Assembly: GCA_048213135.1 (NCBI GenBank)
Contig: PS015695.1
Location: forward strand, 19,197-40,234
Origin: Reclinomonas americana ATCC 50394
Taxonomy: Eukaryota; Jakobida; Jakobea; Jakobida
Direction of reading: 5' to 3'
DNA length: 21,038 bases
Below, one piece after another: positions 1 through 6,430 of this stretch (position 1 is the stretch's first letter; every line of letters begins with the position of its first letter). A program made the translations under genes and the position numbers. The notes under the pieces are model-generated. The model made no database searches. It was not told where the DNA came from and was given only the letters and a program-made list of their open reading frames with translations.

Positions 1-1
1 C

Positions 2-772
2 GAAGCCGAGCGCGACATCTGCGAGGCGATGCGCAGCGACGACCTCGCCAGCGCCGAGGCGGCGCTCGCCCGCGCGGCTCGCCCGGCGCTGGAGACCGAA
101 TGGAACGAGCTGAAGGTGCGCTTCGAGGATCAGGACCGGCGCTGCCACGAGCTCTTCGCCGCCCGCGCGACGGCGATCGACCAGGTCGAGGCGATCGGCG
201 GCGATGCCCGAGTTGCCGAGATCGAAGAGCGCCGCCGGACCACCTTGCTGGAGATCGAGGACGGGGCGCTGCGCTATCTGCAATTGCGCGCCGGCATCGC
301 CGCGGCGGAGCAGGCCCTCACGATCTATCGCGAGCGCCATCGCAGCTCCATGATGGAGCAGGCCTCGGCCGCGTTCCGGACGATCAGCCGGGGCGCCTAT
401 TCCGGCCTCGCGGCGCAGCCCGGCAAGGATGGCGAGACGCTGATCGCCCTTGCAACCGGCGGCGGCTCGAAGGCCGCGGACGAGCTTTCGAAGGGCACGC
501 GCTTCCAGCTCTATCTCGCGTTGCGCGTCGCCGGGTATCATGAATTCGCAAAGGCGCGGCGCGCTGTGCCCTTCGTGGCCGACGACATCATGGAGACCTT
601 CGACGATTTCCGCGCCGAAGAGGCGTTTCGCCTGTTCGCGGACATGGCACGGAGCGGGCAGGTCATCTACCTGACCCACCACCAGCATCTCTGCGAGATC
701 GTCCAGCGCGTCTGCCCGACGGCGCGACTGCACACATTGGATGCGCCAGATTTATCGCGTCGGATAACGTGA
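2..772 (+). CDS. YhaN-like AAA/ABC-type ATPase, C-terminal part (partial)
   Basis: The frame is already open at the window's left edge, so the gene starts upstream; the ATG at 29 is internal. The visible part starts with a charged, Ala/Glu/Arg-rich helical stretch typical of an SMC/Rad50/YhaN coiled coil. The C-terminal ATPase half follows: an ABC-signature-like LSKGTRFQLYLALR, a Walker B-like stretch PFVADDIMETFDDFR, and an H-loop-like IYLTHHQH. This order is that of the C-terminal head of YhaN-type AAA proteins, which usually pair with a YhaO/SbcD-like nuclease in DNA repair or processing. The partner and the Walker A would lie upstream, outside the window. Family assignment is by motif recognition; the substrate is not known. 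It ends with TGA, followed by a 200-base gap before the convergent cold-shock gene. Confidence 0.85.
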   Translation, partial: EAERDICEAMRSDDLASAEAALARAARPALETEWNELKVRFEDQDRRCHELFAARATAIDQVEAIGGDARVAEIEERRRTTLLEIEDGALRYLQLRAGIAAAEQALTIYRERHRSSMMEQASAAFRTISRGAYSGLAAQPGKDGETLIALATGGGSKAADELSKGTRFQLYLALRVAGYHEFAKARRAVPFVADDIMETFDDFRAEEAFRLFADMARSGQVIYLTHHQHLCEIVQRVCPTARLHTLDAPDLSRRIT

Positions 773-915
773 GAACCGCCTCAACAAGGTCCGCTTGGGG
801 CCGAAGAGAAACCAGTCGTCGAGCTCATGACTGTCCGGGTGATTAGGCATTCGGACGTACCCGCAGCGGTGCTCATACCTTCAGGATGACCTGAGCTAGT
901 TTGGCCGACGAGACC

Positions 916-956
916 GGGAATGAGGCAGGCAGTCATGCGATTGCCTCACCGTTCCC
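916..956. repeat. Imperfect inverted repeat downstream of the cold-shock gene
   Basis: Arms GGGAA-TGAGGCA (916-927) and TGCCTCA-CCG-TTCCC (942-956) pair over 12 bases with a 3-base bulge and a 14-base loop. It lies between two convergent genes, 17 bases past the cold-shock stop. There is no T run on either side, so it could be a weak or Rho-assisted 3' hairpin rather than a classical intrinsic terminator. Confidence 0.5.
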
Positions 957-972
957 AGCTCACAAACGTGGG

Positions 973-1182
973 CTAGAGCGTGCGCAACTGATCTGCGGAA
1001 TTCCGGCCTGACCGCTTATCCTGGACGAGCTCGTAGGCGATCTTCTGGCCGTCGCGGAGCTCACGAAGTCCGGCGCGCTCGACTGCGCTTATATGGACAA
1101 ACACATCTTGCCCGCTCTCGTCGGGCTGGATGAACCCGAAGCCCTTTGTCGCATTGAACCATTTCACGGTACCTGTTGCCAT
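973..1182 (-). CDS. Cold-shock domain protein (CspA family)
   Basis: This 69-residue protein has the size and pattern of a CspA-family OB-fold protein. The N-terminal GTVKWFNATKGFGFI contains the RNP1-like KGFGFI, and DVFVHISAV is the RNP2-like strand. These proteins bind single-stranded RNA/DNA and act as RNA chaperones in the cytoplasm. The frame is open for 49 codons further upstream, but the ATG at 1182 is the right start: AAGGAGA lies 8 bases before it and the family begins exactly there. The upstream stretch is probably 5' untranslated leader, which in csp genes often controls translation. The leader overlaps the end of the small gene at 1289-1486, so the two may share a transcript. Confidence 0.95.
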   Translation of the reverse strand: MATGTVKWFNATKGFGFIQPDESGQDVFVHISAVERAGLRELRDGQKIAYELVQDKRSGRNSADQLRTL

Positions 1183-1288
1183 CGAGCACGTCTCCTTGAG
1201 GCGGGTGCAGCTTCGCACACTCGTTGCCATGGGCAAGCCGTCAAAAATGCAATGTTGGAGCGAATTTATCTGAGCGGATAGGCGCCGA

Positions 1289-1486
1289 TCACGGCCGCCA
1301 ATCGCGATCCCGCCGCGCTGCTTGTTCAAGTTCTTGCTGTGTCAGGAGAACGCCCTTGCGGAAAGCGGCACACGACCTGAGGCCTGACCGGGATTGCACT
1401 TCCTTCAGTTTTTCGAGCGCCTCGGTAGCTGAGGCGGTGCGATGCGCTAGCTTCTCGTTACGAACGACAGCTTTGATCTGATACAA
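1289..1486 (-). CDS. Small hypothetical protein, TTG start
   Basis: A 65-residue basic protein on the same strand as, and 106 bases upstream of, the cold-shock gene. The only start that fits is TTG at 1486, with GAGGA six to seven bases before it. The sequence has a short N-terminal strand (MYQIKAVVRN), an amphipathic helix (ATEALEKLKEVQ) and a C-terminal helix (TQQELEQAAR). This layout resembles small unnamed proteins found near stress genes in rhizobia. I do not recognise a function. It could be translated with the cold-shock protein. Its C-terminus is unusually Arg/Asp-rich (ARRDRDWRP). Confidence 0.55.
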   Translation of the reverse strand: MYQIKAVVRNEKLAHRTASATEALEKLKEVQSRSGLRSCAAFRKGVLLTQQELEQAARRDRDWRP

Positions 1487-1558
1487 AATTTGTCCTCGGG
1501 CATAGGGTGCGAGCCTTGTAGAGAGATGGGCCGCAAAAGAAAGATCGATGGCCTGATC

Positions 1559-1611
1559 GTCAACTGGTAGTTGACCAGGTTGTCCTCAACGAGGCCGCGG
1601 CGAGATCTCGC
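1559..1611. repeat. Hairpin and 12-bp palindrome in the csp/mucR divergent gap
   Basis: Two structures sit in the 240-base gap between the divergent small gene and the MucR-like gene. GTCAAC/GTTGAC (1559-1564, 1570-1575) flank a 5-base loop, and GCGAGATCTCGC (1600-1611) is a perfect palindrome. Either could be an operator. Their role is unknown. Confidence 0.4.
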
Positions 1612-1647
1612 GGCGCAAATAGAATTGGTCCATGTTGGGTTCTAACG

Positions 1648-1676
1648 TTGACGTGATTCGTTCGTGAAAATAATAG
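1648..1676 (+). promoter_or_regulatory. Candidate sigma-70 promoter of the MucR-like gene
   Basis: TTGACG at 1648-1653 is a strong -35 match. Seventeen bases later comes TAATAG, and at 15 bases AATAAT (1669-1674). This gives a 5' leader of roughly 45 bases before the ATG at 1728. MucR/Ros genes are commonly autoregulated, so this region is also where self-binding would be expected. Prediction by eye only. Confidence 0.4.
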
Positions 1677-1727
1677 CCGCGCCTGAATCGCAATCGATAC
1701 TGCGTCAAATTGCAGTTGGAGAATACA

Positions 1728-2153
1728 ATGTCAGAAGCCAACCACGAGATTATCGGCCTCGTTGCCGATATCGTATCGGCCTACGTTTCGAATAATAGCG
1801 TTCCCGCGGCGGATCTTCCCGCGCTGATCGCTACCACGCATTCGGCGATCACAGGCTTGGGCAAGGAGCCGCCGGCGCCGACGCCGACCGAAAAGGCCGC
1901 ACCGGCAGTGTCGATCAAAAAGTCGATCACGGCTGACTTCTTGATCTGCCTTGAGGATGGAAAGAAATTCAAATCGCTGAAGCGCCATCTGCGCACGGCT
2001 TATGACATGACGCCGGATCAGTATCGCGCGAAGTGGGGCCTCCCGCCGGACTACCCGATGGTCGCCCCCTCATACGCTGAAGCGCGCTCGAACCTGGCGA
2101 AGTCCATGGGGCTTGGGCAGCGGCGGAAGCGGACGCGTGGCAAGACCGCATAG
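1728..2153 (+). CDS. Ros/MucR family transcriptional regulator, degenerate zinc site
   Basis: This 141-residue protein matches Ros/MucR regulators, which control exopolysaccharide, motility and cell-cycle or virulence genes in alphaproteobacteria by binding AT-rich sites. Residues 1-45 form the N-terminal helical (oligomerisation) part; residues 71-130 are the zinc-finger-like DNA-binding domain with the family hallmarks KSLKRHLRT, MTPDQYRAKWGLP and DYPMVAPSYAEARS. The ATG at 1728 follows GGAGA by 5 bases; a TTG six codons upstream is less likely. In Ros the zinc ligands are C-x2-C and two His. Here C74 and H87 remain, the second Cys is D77, and the usual THH/THY is T90-A91-Y92, so at least one ligand more than in MucR is lost. 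The end is a basic tail (RRKRTRGKT). Confidence 0.9.
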   Translation: MSEANHEIIGLVADIVSAYVSNNSVPAADLPALIATTHSAITGLGKEPPAPTPTEKAAPAVSIKKSITADFLICLEDGKKFKSLKRHLRTAYDMTPDQYRAKWGLPPDYPMVAPSYAEARSNLAKSMGLGQRRKRTRGKTA

Positions 2154-2230
2154 GTTGCCACTGTGCCGGAGGTCCCGGAGCCGGCGACGTTTGCTCCTCC
2201 GCGCCGACTTCGGAAAACCGCAGCAGAGCA

Positions 2231-3223
2231 ATGAAAACGGCGTCCGCTCAGATTGACCTGTTTGACGACGCACCCGGCTACAGGGAAGCGCCTCGGCCAG
2301 CCCCGCGAAAGCGCGGAGCCCATGCGCCTTCGCTGCCGGCAGGTTGGAACGAGGAAGAAGCTGCGCAGCGGCTAGAGCAGCGCGGTCGCTACAGGGTTCT
2401 GCGCAAACTCGTGCCGCGCACTGTGATCCCGCGGGCGGAGAGCGCGTTTCCAAACCTTGCGGTTCTGGTCGATACGGAGACGACAGGGCTCAATCACGCC
2501 AAGGACGAGATCATCGAAATTGGAGCTGTCGCCTTCACCTACGACGACGAGGGAGCGGTCGGCGACGTCGTGGGCATTTATAGCGGCCTGCGTCAGCCCT
2601 CGGATCCGATCCCAGCGGAGATTACGCGACTGACGGGCATCACCGACGAGATGGTCGCCGGTCTTGAGATCGATGTTGCAGCGCTGGATGCTCTTATCGA
2701 GCCTGCTGATCTTGTGATCGCCCACAATGCAGCGTTCGACCGGCCGTTCTGCGAAAGGCTCTCGCCAGCCTTCGGATCGAAGGCGTGGGCGTGTTCGGTC
2801 AAGGAGATCCCCTGGGCGGATCTTGGCTTCGAGGGAAACAAGCTCGGATACCTCGTTGGCCAATCTGGTCTGTTCCATGAGGGCCACCGCGCGACGGATG
2901 ATTGCCACGCGCTGTTGGAGGTGCTGGCGCGGCCGGTCGGGGAGGGTGGTACGCCGCCGTTCACGCAGCTCTTACGATCAAGCGAGCGTAGCCGCGTCCG
3001 CATCTATGCTGACAATGCGCCGTTCGACATGAAGGACCACCTCAAAGGCAGAGGCTATCGCTGGTCGGATGGAAGCGACGGCAGGCCGAGAGCCTGGTGG
3101 ATCGAGATCGATGACGAGCTCGAAGAGGAGGAGCTCCGCTATCTCCGCACCGAGATTTATTGCTGGGAGGACGCGGAACCGCTGATCCAGCGGCTTACGG
3201 CGCTCGATCGATATCGAGCCTAG
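2231..3223 (+). CDS. DnaQ-like (DEDDh) 3'-5' exonuclease with extra C-terminal domain
   Basis: A 330-residue protein. Residues about 75-240 are a DEDDh exonuclease fold: Exo I is VDTETTG (D and E near 81-83), Exo II is AHNAAFDRPF (near 165) and Exo III is HRATDDC (H near 219, D five residues on). Such enzymes remove nucleotides from 3' DNA or RNA ends with two metal ions. The first 60 residues are basic and probably flexible. Residues about 255-325 form a further domain with RGYRWSDG and RAWWIEID, which I recognise only as a conserved tail of such exonucleases on mobile elements. The start has only a weak ribosome site (AGCAGAG). The gene lies 77 bases after the MucR-like gene and just before the helicase cluster, which fits a shared DNA-repair or replication role. 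Confidence 0.9.
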   Translation: MKTASAQIDLFDDAPGYREAPRPAPRKRGAHAPSLPAGWNEEEAAQRLEQRGRYRVLRKLVPRTVIPRAESAFPNLAVLVDTETTGLNHAKDEIIEIGAVAFTYDDEGAVGDVVGIYSGLRQPSDPIPAEITRLTGITDEMVAGLEIDVAALDALIEPADLVIAHNAAFDRPFCERLSPAFGSKAWACSVKEIPWADLGFEGNKLGYLVGQSGLFHEGHRATDDCHALLEVLARPVGEGGTPPFTQLLRSSERSRVRIYADNAPFDMKDHLKGRGYRWSDGSDGRPRAWWIEIDDELEEEELRYLRTEIYCWEDAEPLIQRLTALDRYRA

Positions 3224-3326
3224 CCGGCGTTCATTCGGGCAGACGCTCGGCTGTGGATTTTGCCTCGGAGCTTGACTCCTCGAAGGCGATCGTTCTCATA
3301 ATGTTCTCATTCTTGAGGACGCAACC

Positions 3327-3548
3327 ATGCCCCCGGTCGTGCTGAAACAGGCGCCTGCTCCGAAGCCTATGGAGCAACAGATCGATTCCGTACTGGCGCA
3401 GTTCGAGGGCGATGCCCGGGCTGCTATTGAGGCTCTGCTTCACAACCGTGATGAGCTGTTGCGAGATGCCGATCGGGCAGCCTCGCTGGGCTTCCTTCGC
3501 GGTCGTTTCTCGGAAGGAGCGCGGCCGGTTCGGGAATTGAAGGCATGA
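3327..3548 (+). CDS. Small hypothetical protein upstream of the helicase
   Basis: A 73-residue protein, start ATG with GAGGA seven bases before it. Its stop overlaps the helicase start (ATGA at 3545-3548), so the two are translationally coupled. The N-terminus is Pro-rich; residues 15-45 are predicted helical (QQIDSVLAQF, ARAAIEALLHNRDELL), and the C-terminal half (LGFLRGRFSEG) is basic. No family recognised. Coupling suggests an accessory factor of the helicase. Confidence 0.7.
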   Translation: MPPVVLKQAPAPKPMEQQIDSVLAQFEGDARAAIEALLHNRDELLRDADRAASLGFLRGRFSEGARPVRELKA

Positions 3549-5614
3549 ATGCCATTGCCCCGATCAGCTATCTCGACGCGCTCAACCCGGCCCAGCGCCG
3601 CGCGGTGATCCATGGCGTTGGCGCGGTGGCGTCCTCGCCCCTGCTTGTCATCGCGGGTGCCGGCTCGGGCAAGACCAACACGCTTGCGCATCGGGTCGCC
3701 CATCTCATGGTCAGCGGCTCGGATCCGCGGCGAATTCTGCTGATGACCTTCTCACGCCGGGCTGCGTCTGAGATGGCAAAGCGAGTCGAGCGGATCGCCC
3801 GAAAGGTTCTCGGCGAAGGTGCCGGCGTCCTGGCCGACGCCCTGACCTGGGCTGGCACCTTCCATGGCATCGGCGCGCGCCTGCTGCGCGATTATGCCGA
3901 GCAGCTTGGCCTTGATCCCGCTTTCACGATCCACGATCGGGAGGACTCGGCCGACCAGATGAACCTGGTCCGGCACGAGCTCGGCTTCTCCAAGACAGAG
4001 TCGCGGTTTCCGACGAAGGGCACCTGCCTGGCCATCTATTCGCGGTGCGTGAATGCCGAGCTGCCAATCGAAGAGGTTCTTCGCCTGTCCTATCCCTGGT
4101 GCGCAACTTGGGCCGCCGAGCTGAAAGAGCTCTTCGCTGCCTATGTGGAGGCCAAGCAGAGCCAGAACGTCCTGGATTACGACGACCTGCTTCTCTACTG
4201 GGCCCAGGCTGTAACCGGTCCAGATATCGCAGCGGACATAGGTGGCCGGTTCGACCACGTCATGGTCGACGAGTACCAGGATACCAACCGGCTCCAGTCC
4301 TCGATCCTGCTCGCGCTCAAGCCCGACGGCCGCGGGGTTACGGTGGTCGGAGATGATGCCCAATCGATCTATTCGTTCCGCGCCGCGACAGTCCGCAACA
4401 TCCTCGACTTCCCCGCCGCCTTCGTGCCGCCGGCTGAGGTCATCACGCTCGATCAGAACTACCGCTCGACCAGCGCCATTCTCTCTGCTGCGAATGCCGT
4501 TATCGATCTGGCAGTCGAGCGTTTCACCAAGAACCTCTGGACGGATCGCGCGACCGGCTCGCCGCCGCAGCTTGTCCATGTGCGAGACGAAGCTGATCAG
4601 GCACGCTTCATCGCCGAGAAGGTGCTGGAGAACCGGGAGGGCGGTTCGACGCTGAAGCAGCAGGCCGTCCTGTTCCGCGCGTCGCATCACAGCGGCCCAC
4701 TCGAAATCGAGCTCACGCGCCGGAATATCCCCTTCGTCAAATTCGGCGGCCTCAAGTTCCTGGACAGCGCCCACATCAAGGATCTCCTGGCGCTGCTGCG
4801 CTTCGTGGAGAATCCGCGCGATAAGGTCTCGGGCTTCCGGGTCCTGCAGCTCCTGCCGGGCGTGGGCCCGACATCGGCCCAGCGCGTCCTTGAGCATGTG
4901 GCACAGGCTTCAATGCCCCTCGAGGCTCTTGAGAACGCGCCTGCTCCGCCGCGGTCTGGCGACGACTGGTCGTCGTTCATCGCCGCGGTAGGTGAGCTGC
5001 GCGCCGGCACGGCGGGTTGGCCGGCAGAGATTGAGCGGGCTCGCCGCTGGTACGAGCCCCACTTGGAGCGGATCCATGAGGACGCCAGCACCAGGCAGGC
5101 CGATCTCGTGCAGCTCGAACAGATAGCGGGCGGTTACCCGTCGCGTGAGCGCTTCCTGACAGAACTGACGCTCGACCCGCCGGATGCGACCAGCGATCAG
5201 GCCGGCGTGCCGCGTCTCGACGAGGACTACCTCATCCTGTCGACGATCCATTCCGCCAAGGGGCAGGAATGGAAGTCGGTCTTCGTCATGAATACGGTCG
5301 ATGGCTGCATTCCGATCGACCTTGGCGCTGGCGCGCGGGACGAGATCGAGGAGGAGCGTCGCCTGCTCTATGTCGCGATGACCCGAGCCAAAGACGATCT
5401 ACATCTCGTCGTGCCGCAGCGCTTCTTCACGCACGGCCAGTCCGCTACAGGCGATCGTCATGTCTACGCCAACCGCACCCGCTTCATCCCCAATGCGCTG
5501 CTCGGTCAGTTCGAACGGACGGCCTGGCCCATCGCGGTGGCAGACGCGCAGCGGATGCCCTCAGGCGGGCCGAAGGTGGATGTCAGGGCCAAGATGCGAG
5601 GCATGTGGCGATGA
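3545..5614 (+). CDS. UvrD/Rep-type superfamily 1 DNA helicase
   Basis: At 689 residues this is close to the usual UvrD/PcrA length. All SF1A motifs are visible in order: Q motif LNPAQRRAV near residue 13; motif I GAGSGKT near 38; Ia LLMTFSRRAASEM; II VMVDEYQDT near 240; III VVGDDAQSIYSFR near 269; IV LDQNYRST; V STIHSAKGQEW near 565; VI LLYVAMTRAKDDL near 609. The enzyme is a 3'-5' ATP-driven DNA translocase for repair, replication restart or plasmid replication. It overlaps the genes on both sides by ATGA. The divergence from housekeeping UvrD and the mobile-type neighbours suggest a paralogue used by an element rather than the cell's own UvrD; that is inference. Confidence 0.95.
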   Translation: MNAIAPISYLDALNPAQRRAVIHGVGAVASSPLLVIAGAGSGKTNTLAHRVAHLMVSGSDPRRILLMTFSRRAASEMAKRVERIARKVLGEGAGVLADALTWAGTFHGIGARLLRDYAEQLGLDPAFTIHDREDSADQMNLVRHELGFSKTESRFPTKGTCLAIYSRCVNAELPIEEVLRLSYPWCATWAAELKELFAAYVEAKQSQNVLDYDDLLLYWAQAVTGPDIAADIGGRFDHVMVDEYQDTNRLQSSILLALKPDGRGVTVVGDDAQSIYSFRAATVRNILDFPAAFVPPAEVITLDQNYRSTSAILSAANAVIDLAVERFTKNLWTDRATGSPPQLVHVRDEADQARFIAEKVLENREGGSTLKQQAVLFRASHHSGPLEIELTRRNIPFVKFGGLKFLDSAHIKDLLALLRFVENPRDKVSGFRVLQLLPGVGPTSAQRVLEHVAQASMPLEALENAPAPPRSGDDWSSFIAAVGELRAGTAGWPAEIERARRWYEPHLERIHEDASTRQADLVQLEQIAGGYPSRERFLTELTLDPPDATSDQAGVPRLDEDYLILSTIHSAKGQEWKSVFVMNTVDGCIPIDLGAGARDEIEEERRLLYVAMTRAKDDLHLVVPQRFFTHGQSATGDRHVYANRTRFIPNALLGQFERTAWPIAVADAQRMPSGGPKVDVRAKMRGMWR

Positions 5615-5904
5615 CCGGGCACTGGCCGCACCAGGTCGAGATCAAGCTGGACAGGGCGTCCGCGGCCGAACGTCTTCGCCGGATCGAAGCATGGTGCACC
5701 GACTGGCAAATCGGCTTCCGCGTTCTCGGCACGATGACCGAGGACCTGATCCGCGTCGCTTTCGAAGAAGCCCGTTTCGCACGGGCCTTCCACGCTCATT
5801 TCGGCGGTGTCATAGCGCCGGCCGGGGAGCTCGAAGTGGCTCTGGCAGCAGATGCCGCGGAAGTCGACTTGTATGATCGGCTTGCGGGCGAATACCCTGA
5901 TTAG
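5611..5904 (+). CDS. Hypothetical protein coupled to the helicase
   Basis: A 97-residue protein whose ATG (5611) overlaps the helicase TGA. Residues 1-75 look like an alpha/beta domain with a Trp-rich stretch (RIEAWCTDWQIGFRV) and a segment FEEARFARAFHAHFGG. The tail is acidic. The frame is open far upstream inside the helicase gene, but the overlap start is the natural one. I do not recognise the family. The strict coupling makes a functional link to the helicase likely. Confidence 0.75.
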   Translation: MTGHWPHQVEIKLDRASAAERLRRIEAWCTDWQIGFRVLGTMTEDLIRVAFEEARFARAFHAHFGGVIAPAGELEVALAADAAEVDLYDRLAGEYPD

Positions 5905-5918
5905 GGAGGGACAGCGCC

Positions 5919-6164
5919 ATGCCGGATGCGGTCAGGATCGGATCAGGCGTGCCGCGAATTTCGATCCGTCGAGCCGACGACTTGGTCGAGCGGATCGAGG
6001 CGCTGAAGAACGAAGCGGCCGCCCGTGGGTTCGGAACGCTGGCCTATTTCCTGGATACGGCCCTGATCGAAGCCAGGTTGCAGGAACAACACATCATCGA
6101 CGACACCACCATTGCGCGAGCCAAACCCGACGAACTTTGGCGCCCTCTCGAGGATCGAGATTGA
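5919..6164 (+). CDS. Small hypothetical protein, ribbon-helix-helix-like size
   Basis: An 81-residue protein with GGGAGGG about 8 bases before its ATG, 14 bases after the preceding stop. The sequence PRISIRRADDLVERIEALKNEAAARGFGTLAYFLDTALIEA (described here in parts: a short strand near 13-17, then two helices to residue 52) has the size and layout of a small DNA-binding or adaptor protein, but no diagnostic motif is seen. Its last base overlaps the next start codon. Function unknown; its place in the cluster suggests co-expression with the helicase. Confidence 0.7.
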   Translation: MPDAVRIGSGVPRISIRRADDLVERIEALKNEAAARGFGTLAYFLDTALIEARLQEQHIIDDTTIARAKPDELWRPLEDRD

Positions 6165-6382
6165 TGGCCGAGCCGACGGATCTGCCGGAAATCGATCTCG
6201 ACGTGGCCGACGTGAAGCGGATCGCGCTGACGACCGATCCGCAGGGCGAGACAATGATCTGTTTCGAGATGGCGAGCGGCCAGGTGATGAACCTCGTCTT
6301 CTCGCCGGAGATATTCGCGAAGCTCGAAGCGATGATGGCCAAAGCCAACGAGGCAAAGGCTCAGGTTTCACCGATCCAGTAG
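6164..6382 (+). CDS. Small hypothetical protein, last gene of the helicase cluster
   Basis: A 72-residue acidic protein whose ATG overlaps the previous stop by one base (TGATG). It has strand-like segments (VKRIALTTD, TMICFEMASGQVMNLVFS) and a C-terminal helix (EIFAKLEAMMAKANEAKAQV). It resembles small unnamed proteins common in alphaproteobacterial mobile islands. It ends 48 bases before the convergent tniQ stop, so this is probably the last gene of the plus-strand operon. No terminator hairpin is visible in the 48 bases. Confidence 0.7.
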   Translation: MAEPTDLPEIDLDVADVKRIALTTDPQGETMICFEMASGQVMNLVFSPEIFAKLEAMMAKANEAKAQVSPIQ

Positions 6383-6430
6383 GGTCGCAGCGCTTCGGCG
6401 GTTCAAACGCCCCTTTAATGAAACATGAGA

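Noticed and set aside
1531-1575. Tiny frame MGRKRKIDGLIVNW
   Set aside because: Only 14 codons with a stop inside the hairpin; no support as a gene or leader peptide.
3752-4897. 381-codon minus-strand frame opposite the helicase
   Set aside because: It is the antisense shadow of a strongly supported helicase gene in GC-rich DNA.
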